Assembly (NCBI RefSeq): GCF_030211955.1
Contig: NZ_JASODI010000021.1
Coordinates: 1 to 42,654 of the forward strand
Length of the DNA stretch: 42,654 bases
Source of the DNA: Corynebacterium frankenforstense
GTDB taxonomy: Bacteria; Actinomycetota; Actinomycetes; Mycobacteriales; Mycobacteriaceae
Reading direction: 5' to 3'
Shown: one piece after another, positions 9,755-16,983 of the stretch
How positions within the stretch are numbered: position 1 is the stretch's first letter
How the letters are laid out: every line of letters starts with the position of its first letter
The notes under the pieces: model-generated
What the model saw: the letters and a program-made list of their open reading frames with translations, nothing else
Database searches by the model: none
What the model was told of the DNA's origin: nothing
Program-made: the position numbers and the translations under genes

Positions 9755-10810
9755 TCAGTTCGCCGGGGCGTACATGCGGCGCACCAGGATCAGCAGGAAG
9801 GGTGCGCCGACCAGCGCGGTGATGATGCCGATGGACAGCTCGCGCGGGGCGAGCAGAGTGCGCGCCCCGATGTCCGCCCAGATCAGCAGGATCGCCCCGG
9901 CCAGCGCGCTGACCGGGATGACCGCGCGGTGCGCGCCGCCGACGAAGCGGCGGGCCAGGTGGGGCACGACCAGACCGACGAAGCTGATGGAGCCGGCCAT
10001 CGCGACGATGCCGCCGACGAGCAGGCAGGTGATCACCAGCAGGCCGGCGCGCAGTTTCTCCGGGTCTACGCCCGCGGTCAGGGCGGTCTCGTCGCCGACG
10101 GCCAGCGCGTCGAGGTTGCGGGCCAGCAGCATCAGCAGCGCCACGGAGGCGACGACGATGACGGCGATGACGACGAGCGGGCCGTCCCAGCCGGCCAGGC
10201 CCAGGGAGCCGAGCAGCCAGAACATCACCGAGCGCGAGGACTCCGCGGAGTCGGAGGCGAAGATGAGGAAGCTGGTCACCGCCGAGAGCGCGTAGCCGAT
10301 GGCCACGCCCGCCATGAGCAGGCGGATCGACGTCAGCCGGCCCTGCGAGCGGGCCACGGCCCACAGCAGCAGGGAGGCGGCCAGCGCGCCGATGAAGGCG
10401 CTGCCCTGCAGGGCGTAGTCGCCCAGTCCCGCGCCGAGGCCGAAGAGGATGGCCAGTGCCGCGCCGGTGGAGGCGCCGGAGTTCACGCCGAGGACGAAGG
10501 GGTCGGCCAGCATGTTGCGCACGAGCGTCTGCAGGATCGCGCCGGAGAGCGCGAGGCCCGCGCCGACGAGTCCGCCGAGGATCACGCGCGGCACCCGGAT
10601 CTCCCAGATGATCGCGTCGTGGACGGCCGCACCCTCGAGCGCGGTGCCGAGGAGGTGGTGCGAGACGACCTGGAGGGTCTCGGTGGGGCGGATGGGCACC
10701 GGCCCGGCGCCGACGCCGACGATGAAGGTGATCGCCAGAGCGACGGTCAGGGCCAGTGTCCACAGCGCGGTGCGGCGGCGGGCGGCGGCCAGGCCCAGGG
10801 TGTCGGTCAT
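9755..10810 (-). CDS. FecCD-family ABC transporter permease
   Basis: Integral membrane subunit (351 aa, about ten hydrophobic segments) of the FecCD/BtuC family. Seen: LQTLVRNMLADPFVLGVNSGAS, a family hallmark; PRVILGGLVGAGLALSGA; and a segment SISFVGLVVPHLARRFVG, the cytoplasmic loop that contacts the ATPase. It is the first gene of the operon with the lipoprotein, ATPase and methyltransferase. Only one permease gene is present, so a homodimer is expected. The ATG lies seven bases after a TAGGCT hexamer with no ribosome site between, which implies a leaderless mRNA. Confidence 0.95.
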   Translation of the reverse strand: MTDTLGLAAARRRTALWTLALTVALAITFIVGVGAGPVPIRPTETLQVVSHHLLGTALEGAAVHDAIIWEIRVPRVILGGLVGAGLALSGAILQTLVRNMLADPFVLGVNSGASTGAALAILFGLGAGLGDYALQGSAFIGALAASLLLWAVARSQGRLTSIRLLMAGVAIGYALSAVTSFLIFASDSAESSRSVMFWLLGSLGLAGWDGPLVVIAVIVVASVALLMLLARNLDALAVGDETALTAGVDPEKLRAGLLVITCLLVGGIVAMAGSISFVGLVVPHLARRFVGGAHRAVIPVSALAGAILLIWADIGARTLLAPRELSIGIITALVGAPFLLILVRRMYAPAN

Positions 10811-10854
10811 GGCGACCAGCCTACATTCAAACGGTTCCTAGATCAATTGAATGT
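10811..10854 (-). promoter_or_regulatory. Leaderless promoter with 8-bp dyad operator for the transporter operon
   Basis: Read on the minus strand: TTGATC, 17 bases, TAGGCT (plus-strand 10818-10823), 7 bases, ATG of the permease. An inverted repeat ACATTCAA (10823-10830) / TTGAATGT (10847-10854), arms 16 bases apart, overlaps the -35 and spacer, so a repressor site is likely. It does not match the DtxR iron box. Confidence 0.6.
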
Positions 10855-10935
10855 TTGCCGGTTCCGGCGGCGGTGGGGAGGGCTGCGGCGGGGGTGATCC
10901 CGGATGTTGTGCTGGCGTGGGATGCCCGGGCGCGG

Positions 10936-10976
10936 TAGCGTACCTACGCGACCGTAGGAAAACCTTACGAGGGGGA
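10936..10976 (+). promoter_or_regulatory. Promoter, palindrome and ribosome site before the hemolysin-III gene
   Basis: TAGCGT at 10936-10941 is a -10 candidate. Just after it is the dyad CCTACG-CGAC-CGTAGG at 10943-10958, placed at the expected transcription start, a usual repressor position. GAGGGGGA at 10969-10976 is the ribosome site for the GTG at 10982. Confidence 0.5.
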
Positions 10977-10981
10977 CCACC

Positions 10982-11803
10982 GTGACTCCGGGACTCCACG
11001 AGACCAGTGCCCGCCGCCCCGCCGAGACCGGCCCGGCGACCGGTGCTGCGACCGGCACGGATCCGGCGCGCCCGGGGCAGCGCGGCGGTGCGCCCGGCCC
11101 CGTCGGCCCGGACGGCGCCGACGCCCCGCGACGCCGCCGGCCCCTCGTCGACCGCGGCCCGCGCCCTCTGATCCGCGGCTGGTTCCACCTGGTGGCCGCC
11201 GGCCTCTCGGTGGTCTCCGGCACGGTGCTGACCACCTTCGCCTGGATGACCCTGCCCTGGTGGCAGGCCCTCGGGGTGACCGTCTACGCCGTCGGTCTGC
11301 TCACCCTCTTCGGCGTCTCCGCGGCCTACCACCGCGGCCCCTGGCGCAGCGAGGCCGCCGTGCGCTGGTGGCGCCGGGCCGACCACGCCACCATCGCCGT
11401 CTTCATCGCCGCCACCTACACCCCGCTGTGCCTGATCGTCCTCGAACCGGCCCAGGCCGCCTGGATGCTCGGCACCGCGTGGCTCGGCGCGGTAGGCGGG
11501 GTGGTGCTCAACCTCGTGTGGATCGGCCACCCCCGCTGGCTCGACGTCGCGGTCTACCTCGCGCTCGGCTGGCTGATCGTCCCGCTCATCCCGCAGCTGT
11601 GGCACTCCGCCGGCCCCGCCGTGGTCTGGCTGCTCTTCGCCGGCGGCGTCGTCTACAGCCTGGGCGCGGTGGTCTACGGAGCACGCTGGCCGGGCCGCAG
11701 CGCCCGCTGGTACGGCTACCACGAGCACTTCCACACCGCGACGATCATCGCCGCGATCGTGCACCTGGTGGCCGTCTGGATGGTCGTCGTCCAGGGCGGG
11801 TGA
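10982..11803 (+). CDS. Hemolysin III / PAQR-family membrane protein
   Basis: Seven-helix membrane protein of the HlyIII/YqfA (PAQR-related) family, 273 aa. The first ~60 residues are a Pro/Ala/Arg-rich cytoplasmic tail that is longer than in most members. Family motifs seen: SAAYHRG with a conserved His, RADHATIAVFIAATYTP, and the C-terminal HEHFHTATIIAAIVH, giving the Ser/His/Asp set proposed to bind metal. The true biological role of bacterial members is unsettled; haemolysis should not be assumed. Start GTG with a strong Shine-Dalgarno element. Confidence 0.88.
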   Translation: MTPGLHETSARRPAETGPATGAATGTDPARPGQRGGAPGPVGPDGADAPRRRRPLVDRGPRPLIRGWFHLVAAGLSVVSGTVLTTFAWMTLPWWQALGVTVYAVGLLTLFGVSAAYHRGPWRSEAAVRWWRRADHATIAVFIAATYTPLCLIVLEPAQAAWMLGTAWLGAVGGVVLNLVWIGHPRWLDVAVYLALGWLIVPLIPQLWHSAGPAVVWLLFAGGVVYSLGAVVYGARWPGRSARWYGYHEHFHTATIIAAIVHLVAVWMVVVQGG

Positions 11804-11838
11804 CGTGCGCGCGGCGCAACCGCCCAACCGCAAGGGAA

Positions 11839-11864
11839 ACGCCCGCGGCGGGAACCGCGGGCGT
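11839..11864. terminator. Hairpin between convergent hemolysin-III and thioesterase genes
   Basis: A perfect 10-bp GC-rich stem (11839-11848 with 11855-11864) closes a six-base loop. It lies between two convergent stops and probably serves both strands. The right arm runs into the CGTCGTCAATTGAAC motif (11862-11876) seen elsewhere in the window. Confidence 0.75.
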
Positions 11865-11875
11865 CGTCAATTGAA

Positions 11876-12883
11876 CTAGTCGATGCGCTGGTGGGTGACC
11901 TGCGGCGTCAGCGAGAGCGGCGAGTAGTGCCCGCGCAGCTCGCGCAGGGTGTTGGCGTGCTCGGCGAGGCGCTTGTCCTCCTCGGTCTCTGGGACGAAGG
12001 TGCGCGCCAGCTGCGGCTCGCCGTCGACGCCGAGGCCGATGTAGGTCACCGTGGCGTGGATGGCGGTCTCGAGCTCGTCGCGGCCGCGGTGGGCGTCGCC
12101 GGCGCGCACGTGGATCGACATCTGCATCGAACGGGCGTCGGTGCGCATCATGCGGGCGTCGACCTCGATGAGGTCGCCGATCGAGATCGGCTGGTAGAAG
12201 CGGATGCCGCCCGCGTAGACCGCGACGGTGCGGATGCCGGACCACTCCATCGTGCAGGCGGTGCCGGCCTCGTCAATCCACTCCATGGCCGTGCCGCCGT
12301 GCACCTTGCCGCCCCAGTTGATGTCCGTCGGCTTCGCCAGGAAGCGCGTGATCAGGCGCGGGGCGTCCGAGGGGCCGTCGTAGGTCTGCTTGGCCATCTC
12401 CGTCTCGATGGCCTTGCGCAGCTCGATGCGCGACTCGGCGGCCTGCCAGACGCGCTCCTCCTCCTTGTTGGCCGGGTGGAACTTCGGCACCGCCTGCGAG
12501 CGGCCCGTCGCCGTGTCCTTGGCCACGAAGATGACCAGGCAGTCGCAGGCCGGGGAGAAGTGGCCGTCGCGCGGGTCGGCCGAGAGGACCTCGTTGACGA
12601 TGTGCATCGAGGACCGGCCCGTCATCGCGATGCGCGAGCGGACCTCGACCATGTGGCCCGAGGGGATCGGGCGGGTGAAGTGGATGTGGCCGACGTAGGC
12701 CGTCACGCAGTAGGTGCCCGACCACTGGGTGGCGCACGCGTAGGCCGCCTTGTCGATCCACTCCAGCACGCGGCCGCCGGAGACCCCGCTGGCGCCGGCC
12801 ATGAGCACGTCGGTCGGTGCCGCCATGAACCTCAGCGTCACCGAGGGGGAGGGGGTCTGGGGCTCGGCGGTGGTCTCGGCCAT
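11876..12883 (-). CDS. Double-hotdog acyl-CoA thioesterase
   Basis: Acyl-CoA thioesterase of 335 aa with two hotdog domains in tandem. The repeats are plain to see: GGRVLEWIDKAAYACATQWSG then AYVGHIHFTRPI in the first half, and GGTAMEWIDEAGTACTMEWSG then YAGGIRFYQPI in the second. It should hydrolyse acyl-CoA to CoA and fatty acid in the cytosol; chain length is not predictable. The ATG at 12881-12883 was preferred because GGAAGAAGGA lies just upstream; a GTG six codons earlier has no ribosome site. Confidence 0.92.
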   Translation of the reverse strand: MAETTAEPQTPSPSVTLRFMAAPTDVLMAGASGVSGGRVLEWIDKAAYACATQWSGTYCVTAYVGHIHFTRPIPSGHMVEVRSRIAMTGRSSMHIVNEVLSADPRDGHFSPACDCLVIFVAKDTATGRSQAVPKFHPANKEEERVWQAAESRIELRKAIETEMAKQTYDGPSDAPRLITRFLAKPTDINWGGKVHGGTAMEWIDEAGTACTMEWSGIRTVAVYAGGIRFYQPISIGDLIEVDARMMRTDARSMQMSIHVRAGDAHRGRDELETAIHATVTYIGLGVDGEPQLARTFVPETEEDKRLAEHANTLRELRGHYSPLSLTPQVTHQRID

Positions 12884-13016
12884 GGTCCTTCTTCCTGTCA
12901 CTTCACTCGTTGCTTCACTTATTGCTTTCCGACGTCCCGCCGCAGCGCACCCGGGGCGTCCACCCGAGGCCAGGTTACCCGCGTCGCGCGCGAGCCGCGG
13001 GGCGGGCGGGTGGGGT

Positions 13017-13029
13017 TAGGCTGGCGGCC
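13017..13029 (+). promoter_or_regulatory. Leaderless -10 element
   Basis: TAGGCT at 13017-13022, then seven bases to the ATG at 13030 and no Shine-Dalgarno sequence. This fits transcription starting at or next to the start codon. Confidence 0.6.
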
Positions 13030-13413
13030 ATGAAGAAGGTCGATCCCGCAGAGGCGCGTGCCGCCGTCCTCGCCGTCGCCGACTGGGTCCGCGACCCCGA
13101 CACCGTGGACCGGCCCGCCCGCCCGGCGGTGGCCGCGGCCGTGCGCGCCACCGCCCGCACGCTGGCACAGGAGGCACCCGGCCACACCGTCGAGCTGCGC
13201 GTGCCGCCGTTCGTCGCCGTGCAGTGCGTCGAGGGGCCGCGCCACACCCGCGGCACCCCGCCCAACGTCGTCGAGTGTGCTGACCTGCAGTGGCTGCGGC
13301 TGGCCACCGGGCTCGAGGACTTCGACGCCGCCGTGGCCGGCGGGCGGGTCGAGTCCTCCGGCTCGCGTGCCGGGGAGGTTGCCGGGCATCTGCCGGTTGT
13401 GCCGTTGGAGTGA
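13030..13413 (+). CDS. Sterol-carrier-family / SCP-like protein upstream of purF
   Basis: Small cytosolic protein of 127 aa resembling the actinobacterial 'sterol carrier family protein' found next to purF. Seen: Ala-rich helical N-terminus, then RTLAQEAPGHTVELRVPPFVAVQC, a predicted strand pair, and GTPPNVVECADLQWLRLATGLEDF, which fits the SCP2-like pattern of strand-helix-strand. No catalytic motif is evident and the ligand is unknown. The leaderless start at 13030 is supported by the TAGGCT element. Confidence 0.7.
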   Translation: MKKVDPAEARAAVLAVADWVRDPDTVDRPARPAVAAAVRATARTLAQEAPGHTVELRVPPFVAVQCVEGPRHTRGTPPNVVECADLQWLRLATGLEDFDAAVAGGRVESSGSRAGEVAGHLPVVPLE

Positions 13414-13802
13414 GGTTTCGGGGGTCTGGCTCGGCCGGGGTCGGGGGTTCTTGGCTCGGCTGGGGTCTGGGGTTCTGGCCGGGCGCTGCCGGGATCGGGG
13501 CCCGTGGGCATTTTGTGTAGGTTTGTCGGGCCGGCGTGACGTTTTCCCGGGTCAGTTTTCGGACTCTCGGGCAAACCCGCCCAAAATGCCCACCGGTGAG
13601 TCCATCGGGCACCGGTCCTGGTGCTGATGGTGCAGATGGGGCGCAGCTGTCGGCTCGGGCCCTACCGAGAGGGATGGTGGGCCCCGGCGGCCGAGCTGCG
13701 GGACCTGGTGCCCCGGCAGAACCGGAGGATCGGAGCCCGCACCGCCGTCCGGGGCCGATCCCGGGCAAGGGCGTTAGTGTCCCGCAACAACGGGCCGTTA
13801 AG
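13414..13802. other. Intergenic region before purF with tandem and inverted repeats
   Basis: About 390 bases. It begins with a 25-base imperfect tandem repeat (units from 13428 and 13453). Arms at 13504-13525 and 13572-13593 form an inverted repeat of 22 bases with three mismatches around a 46-base loop. TAGTGT at 13775-13780 is a -10 candidate for purF; a second one, TAAGAT, lies at 13799-13804. No gene supported. Confidence 0.55.
13504..13593. repeat. Long imperfect inverted repeat upstream of purF
   Basis: Left arm 13504-13525 and right arm 13572-13593 match in 19 of 22 positions on opposite strands; the outer 12 bases (GTGGGCATTTTG and complement) are perfect. The loop contains GTTTTCCCGGGTC, which recurs with one change at 6822-6834. 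Confidence 0.75.
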
Positions 13803-15371
13803 ATGAAAGACGTGGCAATCGAGAACTGTCCCGGACCGCACGGCGTCGCCGCGGACCTCGACGACCGCGGCGAGAACGAGCCGCGCGAGGAATGCGGCGT
13901 CTTCGGTGTGTGGGCTCCGGGTGAGGAAGTAGCCAAACTCACCTACTTCGGGCTGTTCGCCCTCCAGCACCGCGGCCAGGAGGCCGCGGGCATCGCGACG
14001 GGCGACGGCGACCGGATCGTGGTCTACAAGGACATGGGCCTGGTCTCCCAGGTCTTCGACGAGTCCCTGCTCAGCGCCTTCGAGGGCAGCGTGGCCATCG
14101 GCCACACCCGCTACTCGACCGCCGGTGGCAAGGACTGGTCCAACGTCCAGCCGATGTTCCGCTCGACGCGCGACGGCCTGGACATCGCCCTGGGGCACAA
14201 CGGCAACCTGGTCAACTACGTCCAGCTGCGCGACGAGGCCGTCTCCAAGGGCCTGATCGACCGTGAGGACGCCTCCGACACGACCGTGCTGACCGCCCTG
14301 CTCGCCGACGGCGTGCACGGCGAGACCGGCATCTTCGAGGCCGCCCGTGAGCTGCTGCCGCGGGTGACCGGCGCGTTCTGCCTGACCTTCACCGACGGCA
14401 AGACCCTCTACGCCGCCCGCGACCCGCAGGGCGTGCGCCCGCTGGCCCTCGGCCGGCTCGAGCGCGGATGGGTCATCGCCTCCGAGACCTGCGCGCTCGA
14501 CATCGTCGGCGCCTCCTTCGTCCGGGAGATCGAGCCCGGCGAGCTGGTCGCCGTGGACAACACGGGCATCCGCTCGGAGAGCTTCGCCAGGCCGCGCCCC
14601 CGCGGCTGCGTCTTCGAGTACGTCTACCTGGCCCGCCCGGACTCCGTGATCCGCAACCGCCCGGTCAACGCCGCGCGCATCGAGATCGGCCGGCGCCTGG
14701 CCCGCGAGTATCCGGCGGACGGCGACCTGGTCATGCCGGTGCCCGAGTCCGGCACCCCGGCGGCCGTCGGCTTCGCCCAGGAGTCCGGCATCCCCTTCGG
14801 GCAGGGCCTGGTCAAGAACGCCTACGTGGGCCGCACCTTCATCCAGCCCACCCAGACGCTGCGCCAGCTGGGCATCCGACTCAAGCTCAACCCGCTGCGC
14901 CACATGATCGAGGGCAAGCGACTGATCGTCGTCGACGACTCGATCGTGCGCGGCAACACCCAGCGCGCCCTGATCCGCATGCTGCGCGAGGCCGGTGCGG
15001 CCGAGGTGCACGTGCGCATCGCCTCCCCGCCGGTGAAGTGGCCGTGCTTCTACGGCATCGACTTCGCCAGCCCCGGGGAGCTGATCGCCAACTCGTCGTC
15101 GGCGGCCGACGAGGAGACCGTGGTCTCCTCGATCTGCACCGCCATCGGCGCCGACTCGCTCGGTTTCGTCTCCGTCGACGCGATGGTCGAAGCGACCGAG
15201 CAGTCCCGCGACGAGCTGTGCTGCGCCTGCTTCGACGGGCACTACCCGCTGGGTGTGCCCGTGGGCAACGACAACGCGGAGGTCGTGGCGGCCCTCCAGC
15301 ACTGCGGCAGCGCAGATGAGTTCAACGACCTGGTCATGGCCGCCGAATCGAAAGGAAACCTGAACGGATGA
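13803..15371 (+). CDS. purF: Amidophosphoribosyltransferase PurF
   Basis: First committed enzyme of purine synthesis: PRPP plus glutamine gives phosphoribosylamine. Precursor of 522 aa with a propeptide of 30 residues and Cys31 as the N-terminal nucleophile (EECGVFG). N-terminal glutaminase domain, then a phosphoribosyltransferase domain with the PRPP loop IVVDDSIVRGNT. Cys residues in RGCVFEY, WPCFYG and LCCACF fit the four ligands of the Fe-S cluster in the B. subtilis type. ATG 13803 lacks a good ribosome site. GTG 13812 sits seven bases after TAAGAT (13799-13804) and is an equally good leaderless start. The stop overlaps purM by four bases. Confidence 0.96.
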   Translation: MKDVAIENCPGPHGVAADLDDRGENEPREECGVFGVWAPGEEVAKLTYFGLFALQHRGQEAAGIATGDGDRIVVYKDMGLVSQVFDESLLSAFEGSVAIGHTRYSTAGGKDWSNVQPMFRSTRDGLDIALGHNGNLVNYVQLRDEAVSKGLIDREDASDTTVLTALLADGVHGETGIFEAARELLPRVTGAFCLTFTDGKTLYAARDPQGVRPLALGRLERGWVIASETCALDIVGASFVREIEPGELVAVDNTGIRSESFARPRPRGCVFEYVYLARPDSVIRNRPVNAARIEIGRRLAREYPADGDLVMPVPESGTPAAVGFAQESGIPFGQGLVKNAYVGRTFIQPTQTLRQLGIRLKLNPLRHMIEGKRLIVVDDSIVRGNTQRALIRMLREAGAAEVHVRIASPPVKWPCFYGIDFASPGELIANSSSAADEETVVSSICTAIGADSLGFVSVDAMVEATEQSRDELCCACFDGHYPLGVPVGNDNAEVVAALQHCGSADEFNDLVMAAESKGNLNG

Positions 15372-16450
15372 GTGAGAACGAGGCCGCCTCCGGCGAGCAG
15401 ACCGGGGCCTCCTACGCGGCGGCCGGCGTGGACATCGCCGCCGGCGACCGCGCCGTCGAGCTGTTCGCCCCGCTGGCCAAGAAAGCCACCCGCCCCGAGG
15501 TCCGCGGCGGACTCGGCGGCTTCGCCGGGCTCTTCGCCCTGGGCGAGTACCGCCAGCCGCTGCTGGCCGCCGGCTCCGACGGTGTGGGAACCAAGCTGGC
15601 TGTGGCGCAGGCCGTCGGCAAGCACGACACCATCGGCATCGACCTGGTGGCCATGTGCGTCGACGACCTGGTGGTCTGCGGCGCTGAGCCGCTCTTCCTG
15701 CAGGACTACATCGCCATCGGCAAGGTCGTGCCCGAGCACGTCGCCGAGATCGTCTCCGGCATCACCGAGGGCTGCGTCCAGGCCGGCTGCGCGCTGCTGG
15801 GCGGCGAGACCGCCGAGCACCCCGGCCTGATGGAGGAGGGCGAGTACGACGTCTCGGCCACCGCCGTCGGCGTCGTCGAGGCCGACGAGCTGCTCGGCCC
15901 CGACCGGGTGCGCGCCGGTGACGTCGTCATCGGCATGGCCTCCTCGGGCCTGCACTCCAACGGCTACTCGCTTGCCCGCCACGTGCTCCTCGAGCGCGCC
16001 GGCCTGCCGCTCGACGGCTACGTCGAGGAGCTGGGCCGCCCGCTGGGCGAGGAGCTGCTGGAGCCGACGCGCATCTACGCGCAGGACTGCCTGGCCCTGG
16101 CCGCCGAGTGCGAGGTCAAGACCTTCTGCCACGTCACCGGCGGTGGCCTGGCGGGCAACCTCTCCCGCGTGATCCCGGAGAACCTCACGGCCCGCCTGAG
16201 CCGCGGCACCTGGACCCCGGGCCAGATCTTCCGCACCATCCAGTCCCTCGGCCAGGTCAGCCAGGAGGAGATGGAGAAGACCTTCAACATGGGCGTCGGC
16301 ATGGTCGCCGTCGTCTCGGCCAACGACCGTGACCGCGCGCTGGCGATGCTGGCGGCCCGCCACATCCCGTCCTGGGAGCTGGGCACCGTCACCGAGTCCG
16401 CCGACGGCGAGGAGCGCGTCGAGCTGACCGGCAGCCACCCCGGCTACTGA
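15368..16450 (+). CDS. purM: Phosphoribosylformylglycinamidine cyclo-ligase (AIR synthase) PurM
   Basis: Converts FGAM and ATP to aminoimidazole ribonucleotide, the step after PurSQL. 360 aa, full length. Motifs: GSDGVGTKL near residue 75, DLVAMCVDDLVVCGAEPLF, LLGGETAEHPG and ASSGLHSNGYSL. The start codon overlaps the purF stop (ATGA), so purF-purM are coupled. A strong hairpin follows. Confidence 0.97.
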   Translation: MSENEAASGEQTGASYAAAGVDIAAGDRAVELFAPLAKKATRPEVRGGLGGFAGLFALGEYRQPLLAAGSDGVGTKLAVAQAVGKHDTIGIDLVAMCVDDLVVCGAEPLFLQDYIAIGKVVPEHVAEIVSGITEGCVQAGCALLGGETAEHPGLMEEGEYDVSATAVGVVEADELLGPDRVRAGDVVIGMASSGLHSNGYSLARHVLLERAGLPLDGYVEELGRPLGEELLEPTRIYAQDCLALAAECEVKTFCHVTGGGLAGNLSRVIPENLTARLSRGTWTPGQIFRTIQSLGQVSQEEMEKTFNMGVGMVAVVSANDRDRALAMLAARHIPSWELGTVTESADGEERVELTGSHPGY

Positions 16451-16463
16451 GCCCCACACACAA

Positions 16464-16506
16464 CGAAGCGCCGGTCCCTCCCGCTGGGGGAGGGGCCGGC
16501 GCTTCG
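16464..16506. terminator. Bidirectional hairpin between purM and the DUF3073 gene
   Basis: A near-perfect GC-rich stem of about 19 bp spans 16464-16506 with a four-base loop. It lies between the convergent ends of purM and the DUF3073 gene. No long T-run follows on either strand. Confidence 0.8.
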
Positions 16507-16542
16507 ACGTTCACCGCCCGCGCAAAGACCCGGGGACGGAGA

Positions 16543-16785
16543 TCAGCGGCTACCGGTGGCCCGGCCGTCGCCGTCCTCCGTGTCGTCCTCGTCGTCGATG
16601 TAGGCGGCGTACGGGTCCTCGTACTCGTCGTAGTCCTCGTAGTCGTCATACCCGTCGTCGTGGGAGTCCTGGCCGGACTTACCGGCCAGCTCCCGCTGCA
16701 GCGACTCAAGGTCCATCTCGGGCGTGTAGTACTTCAACCGGCGTGCGACCTTCGTCTGCTTCGCCTTCGCGCGTCCGCGGCCCAT
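16543..16785 (-). CDS. DUF3073 family protein
   Basis: Actinobacterial protein of 80 aa, function unknown. The basic head MGRGRAKAKQTKVARRLKYY is the family hallmark and could bind nucleic acid; the second half is highly acidic and Tyr-rich (DDGYDDYEDYDEYEDPYAAY). The ATG at 16783-16785 was chosen over one two codons upstream because AAGGGGG then sits eight bases away instead of two. The opposite charges at the two ends are typical of the family. Confidence 0.88.
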   Translation of the reverse strand: MGRGRAKAKQTKVARRLKYYTPEMDLESLQRELAGKSGQDSHDDGYDDYEDYDEYEDPYAAYIDDEDDTEDGDGRATGSR

Positions 16786-16799
16786 GGCCATGACCCCCT

Positions 16800-16960
16800 T
16801 GGAGTTCGGGACTATCCAGGGCAATTCGGATAACCCATCGGCTGTTCAATCGTGATTATTCCTGTAAGACAGGATAGCGGGTACGCGAACAAATTTCTGC
16901 AATGGGCCCTGAGCACTACTTATAAGGCAAAGCTGGCGAAAGTGCGGTTAAGTTTCGTCA
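16800..16960. promoter_or_regulatory. AT-rich region upstream of DUF3073 with a dyad
   Basis: This stretch is markedly richer in A and T than its surroundings and probably holds the DUF3073 promoter on the minus strand. A dyad TCCTGT-aag-ACAGGA lies at 16860-16874. No -35/-10 pair with ideal spacing could be fixed, and no gene or RNA is recognised. Confidence 0.4.
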
Positions 16961-16983
16961 GTCCCGCCGGCGCCCCCGCCGCC

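Noticed and set aside
8661..10763. Extension of the binding-protein frame upstream through the permease gene
   Set aside because: The extra 350 codons are an Arg/Pro-rich shadow of the permease; a normal lipoprotein signal starts at 9692.
10811..10860. DtxR iron box at the transporter promoter
   Set aside because: The dyad ACATTCAA-N16-TTGAATGT does not fit the 19-bp TTAGGTTAG-type consensus in sequence or spacing.
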